Assembly (NCBI GenBank): GCA_963677695.2
Contig: CAXXUJ010000002.1
Location: 716,385 to 780,384 of the forward strand
Reading direction: 5' to 3'
Origin: SABI01 sp963677695
GTDB lineage: Bacteria > Spirochaetota > Spirochaetia > Sphaerochaetales > Sphaerochaetaceae
Length of the DNA stretch: 64,000 nucleotides
Part shown: positions 1-7,783 of the stretch, piece after piece
Numbering within the stretch: the stretch's first letter is position 1
How the letters are laid out: every line of letters begins with the position of its first letter
The notes under the pieces: generated by a model
What the model saw: the letters and a program-made list of their open reading frames with translations, nothing else
What the model was told of the DNA's origin: nothing
The model's database searches: none
Made by a program: the position numbers and the translations under genes

Positions 1-538
1 CCTTATTCTTTCGGGTGATCGTTCCCATGAGTACATCATCGAAGGAGGTCTTCCCGTCACGGGGAACTTTCAGACGTACGACGAAGGGAGCCCCTTCGGC
101 AAGCTTCTGAGCCACGTCCTCATCACTCAGGTTACGGCAATGTCTGTCGTATCCTTTTTCCTTGCTCTTCGCGGCATCCTGTTCCTTCCTGAGTTGATCA
201 AGACGCTCGGGAGTACAGAAACATCGGTAGGCCTTTCCGTCATCGATCAGTTTCTGAGCGTACTTCGCATAGAGGTCACTCCTCTCGCTCTGGATATAGG
301 GACCGAAATCGCCGCCGACAACAGGACCTTCATCCCAGTCCACACCAAGCCATTCAAGGGTATCGTAGAGATCCTGAATACTCTCGTCTGTGCTTCGCTC
401 TCTGTCTGTATCTTCGATACGGAGAATGAACGATCCCCCGTTTGCACGGGCAAAGAAATAATTGAACAATGCTGTACGGACTCCGCCGATATGCTGTAAT
501 CCTGTGGGACTCGGCGCATAGCGTACTCTGACACTCAT
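1..538 (-). CDS. gltX: Glutamate--tRNA ligase, N-terminal part (cut by window edge)
   Basis: Class I aminoacyl-tRNA synthetase that charges tRNA-Glu in the cytoplasm. Translating leftward from the ATG at 538 gives MSVRVRYAPSPTGLQHIGG, the family start, with the HIGH-type motif written HIGG. It is followed by the Rossmann-fold segments LRIEDTDRER and YRCFCTPERL. About 179 residues are present. The KMSKS loop and anticodon-binding domain lie beyond the left edge, so integrity cannot be judged. An AGGTGG ribosome-binding site sits 8 nt before the ATG. The frame is open to base 1. Confidence 0.95.
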   Translation of the reverse strand, partial: MSVRVRYAPSPTGLQHIGGVRTALFNYFFARANGGSFILRIEDTDRERSTDESIQDLYDTLEWLGVDWDEGPVVGGDFGPYIQSERSDLYAKYAQKLIDDGKAYRCFCTPERLDQLRKEQDAAKSKEKGYDRHCRNLSDEDVAQKLAEGAPFVVRLKVPRDGKTSFDDVLMGTITRKNK

Positions 539-681
539 ATAGTAACCACCTGTCGTGAAATTGTATGTTGATGACATACCACTGTCCATTTGTACCGTAA
601 ATCGGCAAAAGTAGCAACATCTACCTTCATTTCTCACAGGATAATCTATAGAGGGAAAGGGGCTTTTCTAAAGGAAGAAAC

Positions 682-1476
682 TCAGGTGGAGAGAAAGAGA
701 ATCGTCTCCTGCATCGCCTGATCTCTTGAAGCATCATCTTTATCGTAGGGAATGAGATGTGTAGCTCTTTGAAGGTGAACCCACCTGTTGTTTTCTCCCT
801 TCATACCCTTCTCTACCAGAGCTCCGGTTTCCTCGCTGATCACCGCATCCTCACCTCCGGTGAACACAAGAGTTTCGGTGCGCATCTCAGGAAGGAGTGG
901 AAGGATTTTTCTGCGAAGGCGCTCGAGACCTGCAGTCTGCCGGTAGTAGATGTAGGACCAGTACTCACCTCCCAGGTACACATCATCCCCCTCTCCTCTT
1001 TCTCCGTAGAGTGGGAAGGCCGGGTCGGCCTGCCAGGGAATCCTCTTTCTCTTCACGAACAGGGAGAGAAAGGAGAGGAATGCAGCGGGGATATTCTGTT
1101 TCAGGACAAAGGCCGGCGCATAGAGGACCATCTTGGGGACATCGAAGGTATGGGCGACATGGGCTGCCATGAGGCCTCCCATGGAGTGACCGATGAGATA
1201 GATCTCTTCGTATTCATCCATGATGGAGCGGTAGGCGTTTTCAGCTTCTTCCACCCACATTGAGACATCGGTGCTCATAAAATCTTCACCGCTCGTGCCA
1301 TGCCCCGGGTAGCGGGGAGAGAATACGTCGAATCCCTCCTGATACAGGAGATCAAGGGGAAGAAAAAGCTCTCCCGCGTAGCCCATGTAGCCATGGTAGC
1401 CGATGACGGCACGCTTTGCTTTGTCCTTGTGACGCCGTACTATCGGCCGCGCACATATTCTTACTTCTGTACTCAT
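682..1476 (-). CDS. Alpha/beta hydrolase (carboxylesterase/lysophospholipase-like)
   Basis: A 264-residue serine hydrolase with no signal peptide, so probably cytoplasmic. Visible landmarks are the oxyanion region GYHGYMGYAGEL (residues about 27-38), RYPGHGTSG typical of monoacylglycerol lipase-like esterases, the nucleophile elbow GHSMGG near residue 97, a late Asp in FTGGEDAV and the catalytic His in RATHLIPYD. The lid region is rich in aromatic and basic residues. It is the last gene of the leftward run PHP, RloA-like, RloB-like, LuxR-type, hydrolase and starts 12 bp after the regulator gene. The substrate cannot be told from sequence; a small acyl ester or lipid is likely by family. Confidence 0.85.
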   Translation of the reverse strand: MSTEVRICARPIVRRHKDKAKRAVIGYHGYMGYAGELFLPLDLLYQEGFDVFSPRYPGHGTSGEDFMSTDVSMWVEEAENAYRSIMDEYEEIYLIGHSMGGLMAAHVAHTFDVPKMVLYAPAFVLKQNIPAAFLSFLSLFVKRKRIPWQADPAFPLYGERGEGDDVYLGGEYWSYIYYRQTAGLERLRRKILPLLPEMRTETLVFTGGEDAVISEETGALVEKGMKGENNRWVHLQRATHLIPYDKDDASRDQAMQETILFLST

Positions 1477-1488
1477 CCCTCTTCCCTC

Positions 1489-2367
1489 CTACTGCAATAG
1501 ATTCAACAGGTCGATCCTGCTCCTCACATTCGTCTTGCTGAAAATGTTGGCCACATGATTGTTCACTGTGTTGACCGATATCCCGAGTTCGTCGGCAATC
1601 TCCTTGTTTGTGTTCCCCTCCCGTATCAGGAGGATCACTGAAAATTCCCTCTCTGTTATCTTGAACTGCTTCACTTCTTCAAGTGTGAGCTCCTTCACTC
1701 CCTGCTGCGGGATCTTTCTGAAGTAGATGAAGAGGAAGACGATCATCATCACATTGAACGCGAGGTAATAGGCGGCATAGAGGATATCGAGGAGGAACGG
1801 GAGGAACATAGCCAGAATGACAAGGGGTATCATGGTGAGAGAGATGATCACGATCACCTTCGCCATGATCCTCGCACGCCTGTTCGTGATATCCTTCAGG
1901 TTCATCAAGGGCTGCGTGAGAGCGACAAAGAGAGAGATGACAAAGACGGTGGCTCCCAGGGGAGCGAATATCGCGATATGGGGAAACACGAGAGAGAGGA
2001 CACTCAATGCCACATAACACCCGCTCAGGATGTAGGCGATGACGGCGAACGGAGTACGCCAAGGCAGTGCGAATATCCAGGTGATGAAATAGGGAAGAAA
2101 CACGATGAGGAATGCCACATCGAGAATGATCACAGGTTCGATGATGTAAGTGAATATCACCATCACCAGCTCACTCGCAAAGACCCTCAGAAACACGATG
2201 AATACCTGCAGTACGATCACAACAAGTAGCGATGACTCGAACAGTATCACGTACTTGGTCCACTCATAGGTCTCCCTGAGATGGAAGACCACTGAGAGGA
2301 CGAGAGCCATACAGCCTGCGGCAAATGCGAAAATGTAGAGCAGGAGAATGAGACCCTGAAAAAACAT
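1489..2367 (-). CDS. Multi-pass membrane protein with C-terminal LuxR-type HTH
   Basis: 292 residues. Roughly residues 1-215 form about seven hydrophobic helices with short loops. The last 60 residues are a GerE/LuxR DNA-binding domain: ITEREFSVILLIREGNTNKE, IADELGISVNTVNNHVANIF, then the terminal helix. It is therefore a membrane-anchored transcription factor whose sensor is the membrane domain itself. No receiver, PAS or kinase part is seen. It lies 3 bp after the RloB-like gene and 12 bp before the hydrolase, so it is almost surely co-transcribed with them. It may regulate its own operon; the direct repeat and palindrome at the operon promoter are candidate sites. The ligand is unknown. 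Confidence 0.85.
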   Translation of the reverse strand: MFFQGLILLLYIFAFAAGCMALVLSVVFHLRETYEWTKYVILFESSLLVVIVLQVFIVFLRVFASELVMVIFTYIIEPVIILDVAFLIVFLPYFITWIFALPWRTPFAVIAYILSGCYVALSVLSLVFPHIAIFAPLGATVFVISLFVALTQPLMNLKDITNRRARIMAKVIVIISLTMIPLVILAMFLPFLLDILYAAYYLAFNVMMIVFLFIYFRKIPQQGVKELTLEEVKQFKITEREFSVILLIREGNTNKEIADELGISVNTVNNHVANIFSKTNVRSRIDLLNLLQ

Positions 2368-2370
2368 TGG

Positions 2371-3015
2371 TTACCCGTTCTTGAGACCGATCAGTTTCTG
2401 GTTATGACTCATATCCGCGGCACCGCACACCTGTGTGATATCGTTGAGAAGCTTTGTCATATTGACCGGCTGCATCCTCACTCCGCGAGAACTCACCATT
2501 GCGTTGTAGCTCGAAGCATTCACCACAGCCTGGGCCTTCGCATTGAAAAGCTTCAGGTGAAGCGACGCGCCATCACTCAGGAGGTATTCGGGTTCAGGAG
2601 AGAACTTCGGAAGTACCCCGCCGAGAGCGCTGGTGATCACGGAAACATCCTCAATCGGCTGTGAAGGGGACTGCAGGTGAAGCAGGTACCAGAGGGCGAG
2701 GTCTGGAGCATTCCATGCCAGTTTCACCTTCTTCTTATCTGCAAGCTCATTCACCTCTGCGATGTTATCTGCATTGACGTTCATCTTCTTCGTGCTGAAC
2801 ACGCACCAGACGAGATCAAAGTGACCCTTCAGTCTCATTTTCGCAGCGAATCTGATCATCTCTTCCAGAGTGGAGACCTCTTCAGCCATCATCACCGTCA
2901 GGTTTGTATAACGGCAGTCCTTTCTCATCTGGGAGAAGTAAAGCGATTCGGCCTCAGTAGAGGTGACCAGGAGAATTGTCTGTCTGGGAGATTCTTTCAT
3001 TCGTTTCCGTTTCAT
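2371..3015 (-). CDS. RloB-like protein with lost catalytic acidic residues
   Basis: 214 residues. Fold landmarks match the RloB/AbiLii family (a TOPRIM-like predicted nuclease that works with a RloA ATPase): an N-terminal strand ILLVTSTEAESLYF where the family has a CEGEKTE-type motif, then FDLVWCVF followed by STKK where the family has DxD, then NAPDLALWYLLHL where the family has SNPCFELWLLLHF. The family motifs are recalled, not searched. The acidic residues expected to bind metal are mostly gone (DxD to STK, FELW to LALW, first Glu lost), so nuclease activity looks doubtful. Its ATG overlaps the ATPase stop (ATGA), with AAAGGAG 6 nt upstream, so translation of the two is coupled. Function is unknown; a structural or sensing role is inference. 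Confidence 0.7.
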   Translation of the reverse strand: MKRKRMKESPRQTILLVTSTEAESLYFSQMRKDCRYTNLTVMMAEEVSTLEEMIRFAAKMRLKGHFDLVWCVFSTKKMNVNADNIAEVNELADKKKVKLAWNAPDLALWYLLHLQSPSQPIEDVSVITSALGGVLPKFSPEPEYLLSDGASLHLKLFNAKAQAVVNASSYNAMVSSRGVRMQPVNMTKLLNDITQVCGAADMSHNQKLIGLKNG

Positions 3016-4253
3016 GCTTCATCTCCTTTTCCCGGCAGTGCATTGAAGGTGTACTCACTTGTAATCGGGAGAGCACCATAGGAGCCGTTGATATAGAGCT
3101 GTCGTGCCATATCCTTCTTGCTCTTTGTGAATCTGAAATCTGACAGGGAGTAATACTCTGTTGCGCTGGCACTTGATTTCTGAGCAAACCAGACGGCATC
3201 TCTTCTCAGCACGCCGTCCTTGAGAAGTCCGGGGTTGCAGTCAACCACGAGCATCTGTGAATTCATCCTGTTCGATGCCTCGAAGATGTTCACAAGGTGT
3301 TCGAGCGCATCGGGATGCAGGAGCATTCCGAAGTCATCGACCACGAGGAACTTCTCACTGATGAATCCTTCGAACATCGCTATTGCTATTGAAGTCAGAC
3401 GGCGGAGAGAGAGCGATTCGTTGGAGAAGTAGGAAGCGTAATGCTGCTTCACGTTCGTGTGGACATAGATCAGTCTCTCTTCCTGGATTCTCAGGTCCCT
3501 GATATCTGTGATATCGATAGACCAGAAGAAATTGATCAGTTCCTTCTTCCATTCGGGATGGAGGGTAAGAGCATCAACGATCTGTTTCTCGCTGGTAGCT
3601 GAAAGACCGAAGGGGAGGATGTTCAACGTGTTACTGAACCAATCATACAGAGGGGCAAGGGTCTGTGATTCCTTTGCCGCTGCAAGGGCGAGAAAGGTCT
3701 GGCCGGGAAGAATCTTTTTGGACACCCTCTTCTTCTCGCCTCTGTAATATTTTCCCCAGCGGAATGAGTAGGTGTCAGTTCCTTCTGAGTCGGCACCAGT
3801 GAGCTTCCGTTCAAACATCATCTTTCTCGAACGGCCGACGAAGAGGTGGTAGGATTCCTCATACACCTTCTCTCTGGTCGCGACAATGGTATAGCGGCCG
3901 GTAAGGGTCTTGCCTGTCTCCTCATCCTTTCCCATGAGAATGTTGAGAACGATCTGGGCAGGCTGACCCTTCTGGTCGGTATATGCAAAAGAGGTACCGG
4001 CAAGATACTGAACCGGACACTCCATCTCTACAGGAGCAGTCACAATCGCCTTGAGCGATTCAAGCGCACGAATAAATGTACTCTTTCCAGCCCCGTTGGG
4101 TCCGATAATGGCACACGTTTTGATCACATTCAGTTTCTCGTCGACTTCGACAATCTTCTCCCCTCTCAGCCTGTTGTCTCGTATGGCCTCGAAAGAGATT
4201 GTCTGCGGACTCTGCACCGAACGGAAATTGGAAATAGTCAGATCCAAAATCAT
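3012..4253 (-). CDS. RloA/AbiLi-like AAA ATPase with degenerate hydrolysis motifs
   Basis: 413 residues with the ABC/SMC-like AAA_21 fold of RloA. The N-terminus LTISNFRSVQ is the usual opening strand and GPNGAGKST (51-59) is an intact Walker A. The C-terminus LRRDAVWFAQKS, YYSLSDF and INGSYGALPI matches the family tail closely. Three key motifs differ from the family as recalled: the signature ESDGT is ESLSL (279-283), Walker B has VVDDFG (304-309) instead of a D-E pair, and the switch His of TTHDT is Cys339. The protein should bind ATP but may hydrolyse it poorly. A GGGGGAA site precedes the ATG. It lies 22 bp after the PHP gene and overlaps the RloB-like gene by 4 bp. Confidence 0.8.
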   Translation of the reverse strand: MILDLTISNFRSVQSPQTISFEAIRDNRLRGEKIVEVDEKLNVIKTCAIIGPNGAGKSTFIRALESLKAIVTAPVEMECPVQYLAGTSFAYTDQKGQPAQIVLNILMGKDEETGKTLTGRYTIVATREKVYEESYHLFVGRSRKMMFERKLTGADSEGTDTYSFRWGKYYRGEKKRVSKKILPGQTFLALAAAKESQTLAPLYDWFSNTLNILPFGLSATSEKQIVDALTLHPEWKKELINFFWSIDITDIRDLRIQEERLIYVHTNVKQHYASYFSNESLSLRRLTSIAIAMFEGFISEKFLVVDDFGMLLHPDALEHLVNIFEASNRMNSQMLVVDCNPGLLKDGVLRRDAVWFAQKSSASATEYYSLSDFRFTKSKKDMARQLYINGSYGALPITSEYTFNALPGKGDEA

Positions 4254-4275
4254 ACAGTTCCCCCTATGGTACCGT

Positions 4276-4917
4276 TCATGACATATTGAACAAACGGTTC
4301 ATGATACTGAGAACCCTCGGGTTCTCGGCAAGTGTATCGCGTAGCAGTGCGGGTGTATCAGGATCTCCATGATTATCACCTGCAATAATGTCTACAAGGT
4401 CTTTTTCCAGGTACTTTTCTACCTGACCGGTTTTTATCGCCTTGCAGTTGCTCTGGAACAGCACTCCCAGTTCCCTGAGCTTGAAAATGGTCGGATGATT
4501 CGGAGTGAGCCAGTTGTACCGCTCGATATGAGCGAGTATCACGGTCTTCCCCTCCTCCACCTTCGATTTCACGAATCTCACAAGGTAGAGAGGCTCGACT
4601 CTCGTCTCAACTTCGATGAGCACAAACCCGTCACCGAAGGGGATTGTCTTCGGTTCACGTGCGCTCCCTATGAATGTCTCACTTCCAAGTTCCGCAGTTA
4701 TTCCGCGCTTCTCTGCCTCTTCGGCAAACCAGCTGAACATCTCTCTGATGTTTTTCACATGCGTCGTGACATACGGATTATAGAGGTGAGGAGTCACAAT
4801 AATTCGGGTAAAGCCAGCCTGTGCATACGCATCAAGCATTGAAAGAGACTCTTCCTGTGAAGAAACTCCATCATCTACATACGGAAGAAGATGGGAGTGT
4901 ATTTCAATTAAACCCAT
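4276..4917 (-). CDS. PHP-domain phosphatase, CpsB/YwqE-like
   Basis: 213 residues, full length for the bacterial PHP tyrosine phosphatase family (CpsB, CapC, YwqE). Metal-binding motifs are EIHSHLLPYVDDG at the N-terminus, VTPHLYNP near residue 42, a Glu in LGSETFIG, ILAHIERYNWL in the middle and AGDNHGD near the C-terminus. Relatives dephosphorylate tyrosine kinases that control capsule synthesis; no kinase or capsule gene is present here, so the target is unknown. It is the first gene of the leftward five-gene operon, placed 22 bp before the RloA-like ATPase. Its promoter carries a palindrome and a direct repeat. Confidence 0.85.
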   Translation of the reverse strand: MGLIEIHSHLLPYVDDGVSSQEESLSMLDAYAQAGFTRIIVTPHLYNPYVTTHVKNIREMFSWFAEEAEKRGITAELGSETFIGSAREPKTIPFGDGFVLIEVETRVEPLYLVRFVKSKVEEGKTVILAHIERYNWLTPNHPTIFKLRELGVLFQSNCKAIKTGQVEKYLEKDLVDIIAGDNHGDPDTPALLRDTLAENPRVLSIMNRLFNMS

Positions 4918-4928
4918 ATTGTATCCTT

Positions 4929-4998
4929 TGGGGGCATTATATCCTAAAGCGGTGCTTTGGTACAGGTTTTTATCACCTAAATGCAGAATGGGGGCATT
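4929..4998 (-). promoter_or_regulatory. Promoter of the PHP-RloA-RloB operon with palindrome and direct repeat
   Basis: Read leftward, a TATAAT -10 box lies at 4941-4936 with no good -35 at the usual distance. The spacer contains the palindrome AAAGC-GGT-GCTTT (4946-4958). The 10-mer TGGGGGCATT occurs at 4929-4938 (overlapping the -10) and again at 4989-4998, exactly 60 bp apart. The weak -35 plus these sites suggests control by a DNA-binding protein, possibly the operon's own LuxR-type regulator. The sites are seen; the regulator is inference. Confidence 0.55.
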
Positions 4999-5000
4999 TT

Positions 5001-5528
5001 CTAGTACTCAATTACTTTCTGAGGAGGAATTTCTTCCTCAAACGGATGCTTTATCATTGCTATGGAACTGACAAGGTCGCTCAAGGCTATCAATTCAGGA
5101 AGGGCGTCCCTTCCTGTGATCACGATATGGGGTCTTTTCTCTCTCGTTTTCACTTCCGAAAGATAGGAAAGTACCATGTCCTTTTCAAGAAAACCGAGGG
5201 AGAGAGGATAGGTGAACTCATCCAGGATCACAAGGTCATACTCATTGCTGTCGATCACATCACGTGCACGGGCAAATCCCTTCTCGCAGCTTTCCCTGTT
5301 CTCTTGTTCACTGTGCTGCCAGGTGAAACCCACTCCGTACTGCTCGAACACGATGCCGTGTTCCTGAGCAAACAGTTTCTCTCCGGTCCTCTGGTTCTCA
5401 CTCTTGATAAACTGAAGGACAGCTCCCTTCTGATGGTGACCGAGAAGGCGGATCAGCATACCGAGAGCGGCGGTAGTCTTCCCCTTCCCTTCTCCGGTGA
5501 AGGTCAGAATAAGCGGATGAACACTCAT
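5001..5528 (-). CDS. cobO: Cob(I)yrinic acid a,c-diamide adenosyltransferase, CobA/CobO type
   Basis: 175 residues. It adenosylates cob(I)alamin or its precursors using ATP. Family features are the P-loop TGEGKGKTTAALG at residues 11-23, VLQFIKSE, YGVGFTW, and the Walker B-like DLVILDEFTYPL followed by VITGRD. Length matches CobO/BtuR. Its start overlaps the stop of the upstream lipoprotein by 4 bp (ATGA). No other cobalamin gene is visible, so salvage of imported corrinoid is more likely than de novo synthesis (inference). The gene closes the leftward pdxA-lipoprotein-cobO run. Confidence 0.92.
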   Translation of the reverse strand: MSVHPLILTFTGEGKGKTTAALGMLIRLLGHHQKGAVLQFIKSENQRTGEKLFAQEHGIVFEQYGVGFTWQHSEQENRESCEKGFARARDVIDSNEYDLVILDEFTYPLSLGFLEKDMVLSYLSEVKTREKRPHIVITGRDALPELIALSDLVSSIAMIKHPFEEEIPPQKVIEY

Positions 5529-6568
5529 AACTGCTCCTGTGCTTCTTCAGTTGAACTCTTTCTGTTCTTCATCGACTCAAGAAGATCACGCACCTTGGTG
5601 TTCCCTGTATCCTTGTATCCGTCTTCAAGCAACTCTATTCCTTCATCACGGTCTCCAAGAGCTTCCATGATCAGCGCTGCGTTATAGAGGGAGGGGATAT
5701 GATCTCTTCTTTTCCACTCCTTCTCGAAGATATCGAGTGCTTCGACAAGGTTGCCGTCCTTCACTGCTTCGTAGGCGCTTTCAGAGCGATAGTTCTTCGG
5801 GTCATTTTTCATGAGAGCGAAGGATACAGTCTTCGTTGTCGGCACGACCTGGGAGAATATCGTGGAGGTGAACCTCGAACCGATATCGCGAAGAAGAGGG
5901 AGTACCGAAGGAGCGGACTGAACCGTATCCCCTTCAAGATCGATTTCCGTTGTCCGTGTGCGTGAGGAACTGTACGAGTCAGAGGCGAGGAGTGCATCAT
6001 TGGCAGTTGCCCTGATCTCCCATTCGAATACCGCTCTCACTTCCTGTTTTACGTAGTAGGCAAGCGTGGTGGATTCGACAAGTACTGTAGGGTCATTCAA
6101 TGAGGGGACCTTTACAGTCTCTTCCTGAGCATAGATATATTCATCTATTTCAAGGTCCTCGTTCCACACCCTCATGTAGGCATCATACCCCTTGATTGTG
6201 AGGCGGGAAGGGTGATCGAGGTAGGTATCGGCAACACCAGAGGATGCAAGGGTGAAGTACCCGGTATCGCGAGCCTCACTGAATACTCGTTCGTTCACAT
6301 ACGAAGCAAGCTGCTTCTCAATCCCTATCCTGCTCCCCGAGTAGATGATGATGGGCGACGTAGCGCTCATATCCTTCACATAGGGAGAAGGAAGCTCGAA
6401 GGGACGGAACCTGTAGGGTTCTGTCTCGGCAATGGCAAGCGCCCTGTACCCGGACATATCATACTCGGCAGGAACCATATAGCTCATCGAGACCCGAGTC
6501 GCACAGGAACTGAGAAATACCATGGCAAGGAGAACAGTCAGTATCATTCCATATATCTTTGTTTTCAT
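5525..6568 (-). CDS. Lipoprotein with C-terminal TPR-like repeat
   Basis: 347 residues from the ATG at 6568, which follows a GAGAGGAAA site and gives a proper signal peptide. An upstream in-frame start at 6682 would lie inside pdxA and is disfavoured. The lipobox is FLSSC with Cys22. The middle resembles LPS-assembly or curli-type lipoprotein domains with a conserved AEYDMSGYRALAIAE strand. The last 90 residues (AYEAVKDGNLVEALDIFEKE, then SLYNAALIMEALGD) form two TPR-like helix pairs. It is expected to be anchored in the periplasmic face of a membrane. The exact role is unknown. It starts 4 bp after pdxA and overlaps cobO by 4 bp. Confidence 0.8.
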   Translation of the reverse strand: MKTKIYGMILTVLLAMVFLSSCATRVSMSYMVPAEYDMSGYRALAIAETEPYRFRPFELPSPYVKDMSATSPIIIYSGSRIGIEKQLASYVNERVFSEARDTGYFTLASSGVADTYLDHPSRLTIKGYDAYMRVWNEDLEIDEYIYAQEETVKVPSLNDPTVLVESTTLAYYVKQEVRAVFEWEIRATANDALLASDSYSSSRTRTTEIDLEGDTVQSAPSVLPLLRDIGSRFTSTIFSQVVPTTKTVSFALMKNDPKNYRSESAYEAVKDGNLVEALDIFEKEWKRRDHIPSLYNAALIMEALGDRDEGIELLEDGYKDTGNTKVRDLLESMKNRKSSTEEAQEQL

Positions 6569-6572
6569 TTTC

Positions 6573-7589
6573 TTATTTCCTCTCTTCAATATACCTGAAG
6601 GCGACAAGTATCGCTTCGACCATCGACACTTCACTTGCCTTATTCTTCCCCGCGATATCAAAGGCGGTACCGTGGTCGACACTCGTTCTGATGAAGGGAA
6701 GATTCCACGTTACACTGATCGTCCGCTCGAAATCGAGCGTCTTCGCAGCGATATGCCCCTGATCATGATAGAGACTCAACACTGCCTTGTACCTTCCGAT
6801 CTTTGCCAGGTGGAACACCGAATCGGCTCCGATAGGACCGACAATGTTGATTCCCTCAGCCTGAGCCCGTTTTACTGCAGGTTCGATATGCTCCATCTCC
6901 TCAGTACCGAAAAGACCATGCTCCCCTCCGTGGGGATTGAGAGCGGCTACGGCAAGGGGCAGTTCTTTATTGAAATTGTTGGAGGAGGTTATCTTCTCCA
7001 CCTTATGGATGAAAGAGAGGAGTGATTCCTCGGTCACCGCATCACATGCATCACGAAGTGACAGATGCCTGGTCATGAAGAAAATATCGAGTCCGAGGGT
7101 TTCGAACATCGTGACAGGGTGAGCACTCTCTGTCATTTCTCCCAGAATCTCGGTATGACCGATCGCCTTGATACCTGCGGCTTTCAGGGCCTCTTTCTGA
7201 ATGGAGGTCGTAGCAAGCGCATCGGCGATACCGGCCTGGGCAAGGTCTACTGCCAGCTGAATGGATCTATATGCCGCTGCTCCGCTGTTGGCAAGGATCT
7301 TTCCGAATTCAAAGGTATCAAGGTCTACGAGGTCCTCAGAGTAGAGAACATGGTATGCTCCGTCCTCCAGTGCCTTTCTTACTGACGCAACATCATGAGA
7401 AACCGCATCGAAAGGAAATTCCATGGAATACAGGGCACAGAGTCCTCTGAATACCTTCTCATCACCGCTCACGACAACACGTTTGTCCTTGAGCTGATCA
7501 CTTTTCAGTGCCTTGATTACAATTTCAGGTCCGATTCCGGAAGGATCTCCCATCGGTACCGCTACACACCTGTTACGGTTTTTTTCCAT
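6573..7589 (-). CDS. pdxA: PdxA-family 4-hydroxythreonine-4-phosphate dehydrogenase
   Basis: 338 residues. NAD-dependent oxidative decarboxylase of the isocitrate dehydrogenase-like superfamily; PdxA acts in pyridoxal phosphate synthesis and PdxA2 paralogues act on 4-phospho-threonate or erythronate. Motifs: VPMGDPSGIGPEI at the start, IGHTEILGEM, ALNPHGGEHGLFG with metal ligands, PIGADSVF and YHDQGHIAAKTLDF with the second metal His. No other vitamin B6 gene is in view, so the PdxA versus PdxA2 role is open. Its promoter is at 7611-7639. Confidence 0.85.
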   Translation of the reverse strand: MEKNRNRCVAVPMGDPSGIGPEIVIKALKSDQLKDKRVVVSGDEKVFRGLCALYSMEFPFDAVSHDVASVRKALEDGAYHVLYSEDLVDLDTFEFGKILANSGAAAYRSIQLAVDLAQAGIADALATTSIQKEALKAAGIKAIGHTEILGEMTESAHPVTMFETLGLDIFFMTRHLSLRDACDAVTEESLLSFIHKVEKITSSNNFNKELPLAVAALNPHGGEHGLFGTEEMEHIEPAVKRAQAEGINIVGPIGADSVFHLAKIGRYKAVLSLYHDQGHIAAKTLDFERTISVTWNLPFIRTSVDHGTAFDIAGKNKASEVSMVEAILVAFRYIEERK

Positions 7590-7610
7590 AGCAACCTCTC
7601 TTCGTATAAA

Positions 7611-7639
7611 ACTATACCAAGGTCCCTCTGTTGGAGCAA
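7611..7639 (-). promoter_or_regulatory. Sigma70-type promoter of pdxA
   Basis: Read leftward: TTGCTC (7639-7634), a 17-bp spacer, then TATAGT (7616-7611), 22 bp before the pdxA ATG. Confidence 0.6.
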
Positions 7640-7718
7640 GCGGGTTATAGAGAATACATGTATGCTATACACCGCCTGAAACGGGATAACATAGGCTCAT
7701 TTTGATGAGAAAATCTTA

Positions 7719-7747
7719 TTGACAACTCAATTCTATCATCATAATGT
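7719..7747 (+). promoter_or_regulatory. Sigma70-type promoter of the acidic protein gene
   Basis: TTGACA (7719-7724), exactly 17 bp, TAATGT (7742-7747). The gene's ATG follows at 7784 after a strong GGGGAGGAGG ribosome-binding site. Confidence 0.7.
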
Positions 7748-7783
7748 TTAATTAGAATTACCATTTTCTGGGGAGGAGGTACA

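Noticed and set aside
757..1263. 168-residue + strand ORF over the first hydrolase
   Set aside because: Antisense shadow; the minus-strand hydrolase has the full catalytic triad.
4821..5687. 288-residue + strand ORF across cobO
   Set aside because: Antisense to the well-supported cobO and the lipoprotein gene; no ribosome-binding site and no recognisable motif.
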